Origin: Panulirus ornatus
Lineage: Eukaryota > Arthropoda > Malacostraca > Decapoda > Palinuridae
NCBI RefSeq assembly: GCF_036320965.1
Contig: NC_092281.1
Coordinates: 10,147,892 to 10,211,891, forward strand
Reading direction: 5' to 3'
Length of the DNA: 64,000 bases
The position numbers and the translations under genes were made by a program. Under the pieces are notes generated by a model. That model was not told where the DNA came from, made no database searches, and was given only the letters and a program-made list of their open reading frames with translations. This document shows positions 10,506-23,204 of this stretch, piece after piece (positions within the stretch are counted from its first letter, which is position 1; the number at the start of each line of letters is the position of its first letter).

Positions 10506-13500
10506 AATGAAAAATCTGAAGAGGTTGAAAATTTGAGCAAAATATTTGGTTAGGCTATATCCTTGGATTTTTCTTGATTTTTTTCAAAAAATGGATTTTC
10601 TTGAGAATTTCAGCATAGATGCTTTTAGCTATGCTGAATACGAATCTGTGGTCAAAACCCAAAAATTTCTGTAATTAGTCGAGTGATTACCATAGTAATT
10701 TTAATATCATTAATCTCAGGAGTGATTAAAGGCATTAATAATGCGAAATACTATCATTTGACTAGAAATCCTTAATCAGCATGTAAAATAACATCTATAC
10801 CCAGATTTGGTAAGGTAATATTTGGTAAGGCCTTGGATTTTTCTTGATTTTTTTCAAAGAATGGATTTTCTTGAGAATTTCAGCATAGATTCTATTAGGT
10901 ATGCTGAATACGAATCTGTGGTCAAAACCCAAAAATTCCTGTAATTAGTCGAGTCATTACCATACTAATTTTAATATAATTAAGCTCAGGAGTAATTAAA
11001 GTCATTAATGATGCGATATACTGTCATTTGTCAAGAAACCTTAATCAGCATTTAAAATAACATCTATACCCAGATTTTCATTAAAATCTGAAGAGGTTGA
11101 AAATTTGAGGAAAATATTTCGTTGGATTTTTCTTGATTTTTTTTTTTTCAAAAAATGGATTTTCTTGAGAATTTCATCATAGATGCTTGTAGGAAATCCT
11201 GTAATTAGTCGAGTAATTAGCATACTAATTTTACTATAATTAACCTTAGGAGTAAAGGCATTAATAATACGAAATGCTGTCATTTGACTAGAAATCCTTA
11301 ATAAGCATTTAAAATAACATCTTTACCCAGATTTTCATTAAAATTTTAAGAGGTTGAAAATTTGAGCAAAATATTTGCCTAGGATTTTTCTTGATTTTTT
11401 TTTCAAAAAATGGATTTTCTTGAGAATATCAGCATACATCCTCTTAGGTATGCTGAATACGAATCTGTGGTCAAAACCCAAAAATTCCTGTGATTAGTCG
11501 AGTCATTACCATACTAATTTTAATATAATTAATCTTAGGAGTAATTAAAGGCATTAATAATCGAAATGTTGTCATTTGACTAGAGATCATTAATCAGTAT
11601 TTAAAATAACACCTATACCCAGATTTTCATTAAAATCTGAAGAGGTTGAAAATTTGAGCAAAATATTTGGTAAGGCTATAGCCTTGGATTTTTCTTGATT
11701 TTTTTCAAAAAATGGATATTCTTGAGAATTGCAGTAGAGATGCTTTTCGGTATGCTAAATACTAATCTGTCGTCAAAACCAAAAAATTCCTGTAATTAGT
11801 CGAGTAATTAGTGTACTAATTTTACTATAATTAATTTTAGGAGTAAAGGCATTAATAATGGGAAATGCTGTCATTTGACTAGAAATCCTTAATAAGTATT
11901 TAAAATAACATCTATACCCAGATTTTCATGAAAATCTGAAGAGGTTGAAAATTTCAACAAAATTTTTGTTAAGGCTATAGCCTTGGATTTTTCTTGATTT
12001 TTTTCAAAAAAATGGATTTTCTTGAGAATTTCAGCATAGATACTTTTGGGTATGCTGAATACGAATCAGTGATCAAAACCCAAAAATTCCTGTAATTAGT
12101 CGATTTATTACCATACTAATTAAACTATAATTAACCTTAGGAGTAAAGGCATTAATAATGGGAAATGCTGTAATTTGACTAGAACTCCTTAATCAGCATG
12201 TAAAATAACATCTATACCCAGATTTTCATTAAAATATAAAGAGGTTGAAAATTTGAGCAAAATATTTGGTAAGGCTATAGCCTTGGATTTTTCTTGATTT
12301 TTTTCAAAAAATGGATTTTCTTGAGAATTGTACTAGAGATGCTTTTCAGTATGCTAAATACGAATCTGTCGTCAAAACCCAAAAATTCCTGTAATTAGTC
12401 GAGTAATTAGCGTACTAATTTTACTATAATTAATTTTAGGAGTAAAGGCATTAATAATGCGAAATGCTGTCATTTGACTAGAAATCCTTAATAAGCATTT
12501 AAAATAACATCTATATCCAGATTTTCATTAAAATCTGAAGAGGTTGAAAATTTGAGCAAAATATTTGGTAAGGCTATAGCCTTGGATTTTTCTTGATTTT
12601 TTTCAAAAAATGGATTTTCTTGAGAATTTCAGCATAGATACATTTAGGTATGCTGAATACGAATCAGTGGTCAAAACCCAAAAATTCCTGTAATTAGTCG
12701 AGTCATTACCATACTAATTAAACTATAATTAACCTTAGGAGTAAAGGCATTGATAATGGGAAATATTGCCCTTTGACTAGAAATCCTTAATCAGCATGTA
12801 AAATAATATCTATACCCAGATTGTCATTAAAATCTGAAGAGGTTGAAAATTTGAGCAAAATATTTGGTAAGGCTATAGCCTTGGATTTTTTTGATTTTTT
12901 TCAAAAAATGGATTTTCTTGAGAATTGCAGTATTGATACTTTTCAGTATGCTAAATACGAATCTGTCGTCAAAACCCAAAAATTCCTGTAATTAGTCGAG
13001 TAATTAGCGTACTAATTTTACTATAATTAATTTAGGAGTAAAGGCATTAATAATGAGAAATGCTGTCATTTGACTAGAAATCCTTAATAAGCATTTAAAA
13101 TAACATCTATACCCAGATTTTCATTAAAATATGAAGAGGTTGAAAATTTGAGCAAAATATTTGGTAAGGCTATAGCCTTGGATTTTTCTTGATTTTTTTC
13201 AAAAAATGGATTTTCTTGAGAATTTCAGCATAGATACTTTTAGGTATGCTGAATACGAATCTGTAGTCAAAACCCAAAAATTCCTGTAATTAGTCGAGTA
13301 ATTAGCATACTAATTTTACTATAATTAACCTTAGGAGTAAAGGCATTAATAATGGGAAATGCTGTCATTTGACTAGAAATCCTTAATAAGCATTTAAAAT
13401 AACATCTATACCCAGATTTTCATTAAAATATGAAGAGGTTGAAAATTTGAGCAAAATATTTGGTAAGGCTATAGCCTTGGATTTTTCTTGATTTTTTTCA

Positions 13501-16500
13501 AAAAATGGATTTTCTTGAGAATTTCAGCATAGATACTTTTAGGTATGCTGAATACGAATCAGTGGTCAAAACCCAAAAATTCCTGTAATTAGTCGAGTCA
13601 TTACCATACTAATTAAACTATAATTAACCTTAGGAGTAAAGGCATTAATAATGGGAAATGCTGTCATTTGACTAGAAATCCTTAATCAGCATGTAAAATA
13701 ACATCTATACCCAGATTTTCATTAAAATCTGAAGAGGTTGAAAATTTGAGCAAAATATTTGGTAAGGCTATAGCCTTGGATTTTTCTTGATTTTTTTCAA
13801 AAAATGGATTTTCTTGAGAATTGCAGTAGAGATGCTTTTCAGTATGCTAAATACGAATCTGTCGTCAAAACCAAAAAATTCCTGTAATTAGTCGAGTAAT
13901 TAGCGTACTAATTTTACTATAATTAATTTTAGGAGTAAAGGCATTAATAATGGGAAATGCTGTCATTTGACTAGAAATCCTTAATAAGCATTTAAAATAA
14001 CATCTATACCCAGATTTTCATTAAAATCTGAAGAGGTTGAAAATTTGAGCAAAATATTTGGTAAGGCTATAGCCTTGGATTTTTCTTGATTTTTTTCAAA
14101 AAATGGATTTTCTTGAGAATTTCAGCATAGATACTTTTGGTATGCTGAATACGAATCAGTGATCAAAACCCAAAAATTCCTGTAATTAGTCGAGTCATTA
14201 CCATACTAATTAAACTATAATTAACCTTAGGAGTAAAGGCATTAATAATGGGAAATGCTGTCATTTGACTAGAAATCCTTAATCAGCATTTAAAATAACA
14301 TCTATACCCAGATTGTCATTAAAATATGAAGAGGTTGAAAATTTGAGCAAAATATTTGGATTTTTCTTCATTTTTTTCAAGAACTGGATTTTCTTGAGAA
14401 TTGCAGCAGAGATTCTTTTTGGTATGCTAAATACGAATCTGTCGTCAAAACCCAAAAATTCCTGTAATTAGTCGAGTAATTAGCATACTAATTTTACTAT
14501 AATTAATCGTAGGAGTAAACGCATTGATAATGCGAAATGCTGTCATTGGACAATAAATCCTTAATAAGCATTTGAAATAACATCTATACCCAGATTTTTC
14601 ATTAAAATCTGAAAAGGTTGAAAATTTGAACAAAATATTTTGGATTTTTCTTGATTTTTTTTTTAAAAGAATGGATTTTCTTGAGAATTTCAGCATAGAT
14701 ACTTTTAGGGATGCTGAATACGAATCAGTGGTCAAAACCCAAAAATTCCTGTAATTAGCCGAGTCATTATCATACTAATTAAACTATAATTAACCGTAGG
14801 AGTAAAGGCATTAATAATGGGAAATGCTGTCATTTGACTAGAAATCCTTAATCAGCATGTAAAATAACATCTATACCCAGTTTTTCATTAAAATATGAAG
14901 AGGTTGAAAATCTGAGCAAAATATTTGGTAAGGCTATAGCCTTGGATTTTCTTGATTTTTTTCAAAAAATGGATATTCTTGAGAATTGCAGTAGAGATGC
15001 TTTTCAGTATGCTAAATACGAATCTGTCGTCAAAACCAAAAATTCCTGTAATTAGTCGAGTAATTAGCGTACTAATTTTACTATAATTAATTTTAGGAGT
15101 AAAGGCATTAATAATGGGAAATGCTGTCATTTGACTAGAAATCCTTAATAAGCATTTAAAATAACATCTATACCCAGATTTTCATTAAAATCTGAAGAGG
15201 TTGAAAATTTGAGCAAAATATTTGGTAAGGCTATAGCCTTGGATTTTTCTTGATTTTTTTCAAAAAAATGGATTTTCTTGAGAATTTCAGCATAGATACT
15301 TTTAGGTATGCTGAATACGAATCAGTGATCAAAACCCAAAAATTCCTGTAATTAGTCGAGTCATTACCATACTAATTAAACTATAATTAACCTTAGGAGT
15401 AAAGGCATTAATAATGGGAAATGCTGTCATTTGACTAGAAATCCTTAATCAGCATGTAAAATAACATCTATACCCAGATTTTCATTAAAATATGAAGAGG
15501 TTGAAAATTTGAGCAAAATAGCCTTGGATTTTTCTTGATTTTTTTCAAAAAATGGATTTTCTTGAGAATTGTAGTAGAGATGCTTTTCAGTATGCTAAAT
15601 ACGAATCTGTCGTCAAAACCCAAAAATTCCTGTAATTAGTCGAGTAATTAGCGTACTAATTTTACTATAATTAATTTTAGGAGTAAAGGCATTAATAATG
15701 GGAAATGCTGTCATTTGACTAGAAATCCTTAATAAGCATTTAAAATAACATCTATATCCAGATTTTCATTAAAATCTGAAGAGGTTGAAAATTTGAGCAA
15801 AATATTTGGTAAGGCCTTGGATTTTTCTTGATTTTTTTCAAAAAATGGATTTTCTTGAGAATTTCAGCATAGATACATTTAGGTATGCTGAATACGAATC
15901 AGTGGTCAAAACCCAAAAATTCCTGTAATTAGTCGAGTCATTACCATACTAATTAAACTATAATTAACCTTAGGAGTAAAGGCATTGATAATGGGAAATG
16001 TTGCCCTTTGACTAGAAATCCTTAATCAGCATGTAAAATAATATCTATACCCAGATTGTCATTAAAATCTGAAGAGGTTGAAAATTTGAGCAAAATATTT
16101 GGTCAGGCTATAGCCTTGGATTTTTCTTGATTTTTTTCAAAAAATGGATATTCTTGAGAATTGCAGTAGAGATGCTTTTCGGTATGCTAAATACTAATCT
16201 GTCGTCAAAACCAAAAAATTCCTGTAATTAGTCGAGTAATTAGCGTACTAATTTTACTATAATTAATTTTAGGAGTAAAGGCATTAATAATGGGAAATGC
16301 TGTCATTTGACTAGAAATCCTTAATAAGTATTTAAAATAACATCTATACCCAGATTTTCATGAAAATCTGAAGAGGTTGAAAATTTGAACAAAATATTTG
16401 GTAAGGCTATAGCCTTGGATTTTTCTTGATTTTTTTCAAAAAAATGGATTTTCTTGAGAATTTCAGCATAGATACTTTTGGGTATGCTGAATACGAATCA

Positions 16501-19200
16501 GTGATCAAAACCCAAAAATTCCTGTAATTAGTCGATTTATTACCATACTAATTAAACTATAATTAACCTTAGGAGTAAAGGCATTAATAATGGGAAATGC
16601 TGTCATTTGACTAGAAATCCTTAATCAGCATGTAAAATAACATCTATACCCAGATTTTCATTAAAATATAAAGAGGTTGAAAATTTGAGCAAAATATTTG
16701 GTAAGGCTATAGCCTTGGATTTTTCTTGATTTTTTTCAAAAAATGGATTTTCTTGAGAATTGTAGTAGAGATGCTTTTCAGTATGCTAAATACGAATCTG
16801 TCGTCAAAACCGAAAAATTCCTGTAATTAGTCGAGTAATTAGCGTACTAATTTTACTATAATTAATTTTAGGAGTAAAGGCATTAATAATGGGAAATGCT
16901 GTCATTTGACTAGAAATCCTTAATAAGCATTTAAAATAACATCTATATCCAGATTTTCATTAAAATCTGAAGAGGTTGAAAATTTGAGCAAAATTTTTGG
17001 TAAGGCTATAGCCTTGGATTTTTCTTGATTTTTTTCAAAAAATGGATTTTCTTGAGAATTTCAGCATAGATACATTTAGGTATGCTGAATAAGAATCAGT
17101 GGTCAAAACCCAAAAATTCCTGTAATTAGTCGAGTCATTACCATACTAATTAAACTATAATTAACCTTAGGAGTAAAGGCATTGATAATGGGAAATGTTG
17201 CCCTTTGACTAGAAATCCTTAATCAGCATGTAAAATAATATCTATACCCAGATTGTCATTAAAATCTGAAGAGGTTGAAAATTTGAGCAAAATATTTGGT
17301 AAGGCTATAGCCTTGGATTTTTCTTGATTTTTTTCAAAAAATGGATATTCTTGAGAATTGCAGTAGAGATGCTTTTCGGTATGCTAAATACTAATCTGTC
17401 GTCAAAACCAAAAAATTCCTGTAATTAGTCGAGTAATTAGTGTACTAATTTTACTATAATTAATTTTAGGAGTAAAGGCATTAATAATGGGAAATGCTGT
17501 CATTTGACTAGAAATCCTTAATAAGTATTTAAAATAACATCTATACCCAGATTTTCATGAAAATCTGAAGAGGTTGAAAATTTGAACAAAATTTTTGGTA
17601 AGGCTATAGCCTTGGATTTTTCTTGATTTTTTTCAAAAAAATGGATTTTCTTGAGAATTTCAGCATAGATACTTTTGGGTATGCTGAATACGAATCAGTG
17701 ATCAAAACCCAAAAATTCCTGTAATTAGTCGATTTATTACCATACTAATTAAACTATAATTAACCTTAGGAGTAAAGGCATTAATAATGGGAAATGCTGT
17801 CATTTGACTAGAAATCCTTAATCAGCATGTAAAATAACATCTATACCCAGATTTTCATTAAAATATAAAGAGGTTGAAAATTTGAGCAAAATATTTGGTA
17901 AGGCTATAGCCTTGGATTTTTCTTGATTTTTTTCAAAAAATGGATTTTCTTGAGAATTGCAGCAGAGATGCTTTTCAGTATGCTAAATACGAATCTGTCG
18001 TCAAAACCCAAAAATTCCTGTAATTAGTCGAGTAATTAGCGTACTAATTTTACTATAATTAATCTTAGGAGTAAAGGCATTAATAATGCGAAATGCTGTC
18101 ATTTGACTAGAAATCCTTAATAAGCATTTAAAATAACATCTATACCCAGATTTTCATTAAAATCTGAAGAGGTTGAAAATTTGAGCAAAATATTTGGTAA
18201 GGCTATAGCCTTGGATTTTTCTTGATTTTTTTCAAAAAATTGGATTTTCTTGAGAATTTCAGCATAGATACTCTTAGGTATGCTGAATACGAATCAGTGG
18301 TCAAAACCCAAAAATTCCTGTAATTAGTCGAGTCATTACCATACTAATTAAACTATAATTAACCTTAGGAGTAAAGGCATTAATAATGGGAAATGCTGTC
18401 ATTTGACTAGAAATCCTTAATCAGCATTTAAAATAACATCTATACCCAGATTTTCATTAAAATCTGAAGAGATTGAAAATTTGAGCAAAATATTTGGTTA
18501 GGGTATAGCCTAGGATTTTTCTTGATTTTTTTCAAAAATTGGATTTTCTTGTGAATTTCAGCAGAGATGCTTTTCAGTATGCTAAATACGAATCTGTCGT
18601 CAAAACCGAAAAATTCCTGTAATTAGTCGAGTAATTAGCATGCTAATTTTACTATAGTTAATCTTAGGAGTAAAGGCATTAATAATGCGAAATGCTGTCG
18701 TTTGGATTTTCCTTGATTTTTTTTTTCAAAAAATGGATTTTCTTGAGAATTTCAGCATAGATGCTTTTAGGTATATTTGATACGAATCTGTCGTGATAAC
18801 CCAAAAATTCGTGTAATTAGTCGAGTAATTAGCATAATAATTTTATAATTAATATAGGGAGTAATTAAAGGCATTAATAATGCGAAATGCTGTCATTTGA
18901 CTAGAAATCCTTAATCAGCATTTGAAATGATATCTATACCCAGATTTTCATTAAAATCTGAAGAGTTTGAAAATCTGAGCAAAGTACTTGGTTAGGCTAG
19001 GGTCAAAACCCGAAAATTCCTGTAATTAATCAAGTAACTAGCATACTAATTTTACTATAATTAATCTTAGGAGTAATTAAAGGCATTAATAATGCGAAAT
19101 GTAGTCATTTGACTTGAAATCCTTAATCAGCATTTAAAATAACAGCTATACACAGATTTTCATTAAAATCTGAAGAGGTTGAAAATCTGAACAAAATATT
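10506..19200 (+). repeat. 299-bp AT-rich satellite, main array with higher-order structure
   Basis: About 29 head-to-tail monomers; TAGCCTTGG recurs at 13,472, 13,771 and 14,070, giving a period of 299 bp. From about 11,740 to 18,600, with few exceptions, two monomer types alternate. Type A has GAATCAGTGGTC or GAATCAGTGATC, ACTAATTAAACTATAATTAA and CAGCATG. Type B has AATCTGTCGTC, TACTAATTTTACTATAATTA and AATAAGCATTT. A four-monomer unit of 1,197 bp is marked by private variants: ACTAATCTGTCGTC at 16,193 and 17,390, CGATTTATTACC at 16,533 and 17,730, and ACATTTAGG about 1,196 bp apart (near 15,875 and 17,071). The same variants in the same order occur once more from about 11,761 to 12,641. 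Each monomer carries an inverted repeat (CAGATTTTCATTAAAATCTG). No gene is present. Pericentromeric or heterochromatic origin is a reasonable inference only. Confidence 0.95.
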
Positions 19201-19278
19201 TGTATGCTAATTACTTGACTAATTACACGAATTTTCGGGTTATGACGACAGATTCGTATTCAGCATACCTAAAAGCAT
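19201..19278 (-). repeat. Satellite fragment, inverted, at the array edge
   Basis: The last 78 bp of satellite sequence are in reverse complement (GTATGCTAATTACTTGACTA, then GACGACAGATTCGTATTCAG and ACCTAAAAGCATGC). The array therefore ends with an inversion, as it does near its left border. Confidence 0.88.
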
Positions 19279-19284
19279 GCTCAC

Positions 19285-19650
19285 GGGCAAGTGGCACCAC
19301 CAGCAGTGACCTAGAACAACAGACTAGTGTTGAGGGTCATGCAGCAACACCAGCAGTGACCTAGAACAACAGACTAGTGTTGTGGGTCATGTAGCAGCAC
19401 CAGCAGTGACCTAGAACAACAGACTAGTGTTGTGGGTCATGTAGCAACACCAGCAGTGACCTAGAACGACAGACTAGTGTTGAGGGTCTTGTAGCAACAC
19501 CAGCAGTGACCTAGAACAACAGACTAGTGTTGTGGGTCATGTAGCAACACCAGCAGTGACCTAGAACAACAGACTAGTGTTGTGGGTCATGTAGCAACAC
19601 CAGCAGTGACCCGGAGCAACACACCAGTATTGAGGGTATTGTGGCAACGC
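19285..19650. repeat. 50-bp minisatellite, seven units
   Basis: CAGCAGTGAC recurs exactly every 50 bp at 19,301, 19,351, 19,401, 19,451, 19,501, 19,551 and 19,601. Each unit contains ACAGACTAGTGTTG and GGGTCATGTAGCA. The array directly abuts the satellite edge. The last unit is diverged (CCCGGAGCAACACACCAGTA). Confidence 0.96.
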
Positions 19651-20235
19651 ACACTGATGTCACCAATTGCTGTCAGCTAAGAACATATCTCATATCTCTT
19701 TCCAATTAGAATCTCTCGGCATACCCGCAGCATTAACTGTGCTATACCACATATTCCCAGCGATCTTGCTTGTAGATATTCGTAGCAAGATATACCAAGA
19801 AACTGTTCATAAAACACACAAAAGTCTGGACTGCAAACCCCTTCGCCTGTAGAAGCCTATAGCAACAGCTCGTCCATTTGTGCCGAGGGCAGCAGCGAAC
19901 GCCCTACTATATTGGCGAAGATAGTACAGAAGTACCCCATGAAGACCACCTTCTCTCTCAATACTTCCCAAGGTACTCTTACAGCTCAGATGAGATTGGC
20001 CTCCCGGGGACCGAACTCGACTTTGTATCTGAGCCAAATTAAACTTGGTGAAATCCCAGAGTGTGGACCTCAAGATTTTGTCTCCTTTGCCCATTCGCAG
20101 CAGCTGTGGCTGTTTGTTTCCATCTCTATGTTTTACCCCTGTGTTCCTCTCCTGTTTTTTTCCTCTTTCGTTATAAACCGCTGAGAATGACTAATCCCTG
20201 AGTATGGTGATCTGGCCTTCGACTTGACCCAGTAT
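19651..20235. other. Single-copy DNA with an open frame, function unknown
   Basis: A plus-strand frame (19,912-20,184, 90 codons) has mixed composition and a hydrophobic C-terminal half (FVSISMFYPCVPLLFFSSF). The minus strand is also open for 95 codons across the same DNA and carries a B-box-like word (GAGTTCGGTCCCCGGGAG), so a decayed tRNA-derived element is an alternative. No splice sites or homology support a gene. Confidence 0.3.
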
Positions 20236-20239
20236 ACCC

Positions 20240-20440
20240 TGCTTTGTCGTGTTCAAAGGTCGTACCTTCGCGTACAAGGGCCATACTGTGGCTTTCAAGG
20301 ACCGTATTGGCGTGGTCAAGTATCGTGTCGTCGTGTTAGAGAGTCGTGCCTTCGTGCTCAGTTATCGTATCGTCGTGTACAAGGCTCGTTCCGTGGCGTT
20401 CAGGAGTCGTGCCGTCGCATTCAAGAAGTTACCATTATGC
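20240..20440 (+). repeat. 21-bp minisatellite family, degenerate array
   Basis: Nine or so strongly drifted units of the GTCGTGCTCAAGGGTCGTAC type (for example GTCGTGTTCAAAGGTCGTAC, then GCGTGGTCAAGTATCGT). Spacing is still near 21 bp. Confidence 0.75.
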
Positions 20441-21590
20441 TACACCAGAGGTCAGTGCTACTCGCACGTTCGGTCCATTTCAAGTGTGTCGTGAACATCG
20501 GGTCATTCCCACGTGCAGTGGGAGGAAATTGACCTGGTGTCTTATATGCAAGTATTCGTCCGCCTCCAAGTGCACATAAACTACACCGTTATATTTTAAG
20601 TCTTTCTTGGAGACTTTCCACTTTGCTCTTGCTTAACTTTATCTAATGCAATGTTCCTGATGCCTTCCCAGTTCCTGGGACTTCCATGCCTTCCCAGCAT
20701 GACAACAAACTGAGGAGCTAAGTTGGCCCTGTGACTTGGTAACGCCTTTAGCGGAACTCAGCGATCACCTCTCGTCTCCTGGGAAATCTCGGGTATTGAC
20801 TCACTTCATTGAGGATTCTCTGTAATGCTCATAGGATAGCAAGACTCCGTCGGCTCGATACTAAAGCCATCTGGGCTCTCGGGAAAGAAGTACTCGAGAG
20901 TTTTGTACCAAAAATATAACCAGAAGCATCGTAGAGGAACAGTTGTGGTAGGAGGGGAGATAGAATTACGGTGGAAAGGAAAGGTTAATGTGGGTGAGAG
21001 GTTGGAGGGACCAATATGTAGGAAAAGGAGGGGGTCATAGTGGAAATGGGATGGAGTGATGTTGTGCATGAGGATTAATCAAGGATGGAAGGTTGATTAC
21101 GAATAATCATGATGGGAAAGTAAAGGAATGATAGAAAGAGAAAGAATGATGGTGAAAATGACCATGGGAAAGGAAAGCAGCGATCGTGGGAGAGGTAGGA
21201 AATGAGAGCAGAAGTTGGAATACTTTTTTTTTTTGAGGTCAACAACCAGGACAAGTTTTAGACTTTAATAGACCAAAAGAACCCGTTGTTGGAGAGGTTA
21301 TATTTTCGACTGAAAAGATGGATTACTTTTCTTCTCTTGGAGGAGCGAGGACCCGTTCTCTCTTGGTATCAGAGCAGATCTTGTACGGTGTCTGGGCGGA
21401 TCACGCGTCCCATACACTCAGTCAAGTCTCCATCCCCTGTGTGACGCCAGAGTCAGCACTGTTGCCTCTCGCGTCCATCATACACTTGGCTCTTACCTCA
21501 CACAGGGTTCTAACCTCTACCTCAGCCATGCCGGTATTGGATCTCGTCCCATAAGACGATATGTTTACAATGTCCTGGTGCAGCTTAAAC
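20441..21590. other. Intergenic DNA, nothing recognised
   Basis: The segment is purine-rich around 20,940-21,210. Short open frames occur on both strands without splice support. Confidence 0.45.
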
Positions 21591-21596
21591 CCCTTG

Positions 21597-21745
21597 AACA
21601 GGACGGTATGACCCTTGAATACGACGGAATGACCTTGAATAAGACTGAATCACCCTTGAGCATGACGGGTGGCCCTTGAGCATGACGGGTGACCCATGAG
21701 CACGATAGTACAACCAGTGACCACGACTGTACGACCCTCGAGTAT
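21597..21745 (-). repeat. 21-bp minisatellite family, inverted degenerate array
   Basis: Units read as GACCCTTGAATACGACGG and GCCCTTGAGCATGACGG, the reverse complement of the family unit, about seven copies with drift. Confidence 0.8.
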
Positions 21746-22520
21746 GAAGACCTGGTGGTCCTTCAACTGACCCTTAAGTTTACGTGTTTTTAGTTACACT
21801 TTAACTAAAACTGGATGATTAAGATCCTGTAGACTATATGTACCTTTATATATCAGACTGAAGACCCAGGACACGTTATAACAGCTTTCCCTTCTCTCAC
21901 GAAGCGAAGATCATGTGTCGTCAGGTGGGAAGGGATGAGAACTTTTTCCTCCAGATGTTCGAGACATTTGAAGATTACCTCGTCAGAGACGGTGTGTCGT
22001 CACACTGATGTTGTCTGCCGTGTGTGAGGCTGAGGGACCCGACCCACATTTGCCGGCCATATACCTTACGACCTGAAGACAAGAGAAGACAGATTATTAT
22101 TATTGTCGTGTATTGTGGTGGTGGGAGACCAGGACATTAACTTGGATCTTGCTCTGGTGGTGCAGGTTAATTAGTGGACCTGACCCCAATTACCTGGGGG
22201 CGCCGCGGGTGTGAGAGATTCTGTCTGAATTGCTTGACTGAAGGCAGGGCGTTTGTAGAGGAATGTAGACCCCGTCTTACAGGCTGTAAAGGGAAGAGGA
22301 ATTAGAATGCTGGATTCTACACAAGATGGTATATAGAGAGACATCGTTTCCTAGAGGTTTTATGAAGCTAGGAGTCCGTGAGATAAGATACTTTAGAGAG
22401 ACACGAGTTAGTACACTCTGTCGGAGACGTGGTAATAACCACAAAGAAATTATCTTACGTAGAGATAACAGGGCATTTCTGATCCGCTTCTGTTCAACTT
22501 CCTCGCCCGTCCGTGTTCGA
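21746..22520. other. Intergenic DNA, nothing recognised
   Basis: There is a short GC-rich patch near 22,180-22,215. No convincing exon was seen. Confidence 0.4.
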
Positions 22521-22523
22521 CAG

Positions 22524-22660
22524 ATGTGGCTATGACCCCGGCAGACAGAGCTTCTTTCCAGCTCCATAAGTCGGATGACGTGGAGATATGCATGCAAAGC
22601 AGCAGCTGGCATGTTTCCGTCCGTGTCTCCCTCCCTGACACTCCATCTTCCACCCTTACT
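22524..22660 (+). CDS. Possible exon, unknown product
   Basis: A pyrimidine-rich stretch (22,480-22,515) leads to TTCGACAG, after which one frame stays open. It reads with varied, protein-like composition (VAMTPADRASFQLHKSDD and onward for about 40 residues) before entering the pyrimidine tract at 22,618-22,910. No good donor was seen, so the 3' limit is a guess. It could equally be a chance open frame; no family is recognised. Confidence 0.2.
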
Positions 22661-22910
22661 ACCCTAACCCCTTTCCTTTCCCCTTCCTCCCTGACACCCC
22701 CTCTCTCTTCCTCCATCCTTAACTCTGCTCCTCTCCTTCCGTCCTTCCCAGATGTCCTTCTCCCTACCAGACGACTGTTCCTATTCTTCACTCCCTCCCT
22801 GATGCCCTTCTTCGCACCCTCACTACTGCCTCTCTCCCTCCCTGACGCCCTTCTTCCCACTCTTACCACCTCCTCTCTCCCTCTCTCCCTGTCTCCCTGC
22901 CTGATGCCCT
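22618..22910. repeat. Pyrimidine-rich degenerate repeat
   Basis: Almost pure C/T on the plus strand, with recurrent CTCCCTGA(C/T)GCCCTTCTTC words about 40-60 bp apart. Open frames on both strands here are low complexity (Pro/Leu/Ser or Gly/Arg/Glu). Confidence 0.7.
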
Positions 22911-22920
22911 TTAGGGAACA

Positions 22921-23204
22921 CTAAAATATTAGACCCCACGCAGTTCCAGTCCAGTAAATGTTATGATCAAAACCAATAAAGAAAGGAATATACGATCTTG
23001 TAATACGAGCAAAATCAAACCCAGAAAATCTGGCATCAGTGCTCATAGCCACCACATCCTCCCTGCAGTGCTCACCACACTCGCCCTGAATGGCCAGCAA
23101 GCTCGCCCTGCGTGCCAACTGCATGAAAATTCTCAGTATGCAAAAATATGCAAACCTTGCACACGAGAAATCCTCAGCGTTCCACAAATAATAACTGGCC
23201 ACCA
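22921..23204. other. Intergenic DNA, nothing recognised
   Basis: Open frames of 84-94 codons on both strands overlap and lack splice support. Confidence 0.35.

Noticed and set aside
9398..19278. Could the 299-bp repeats be a CRISPR array or transposon terminal repeats?
   Set aside because: The units are contiguous with no unique spacers and no coding partner, and the host is a eukaryote; this is a satellite.
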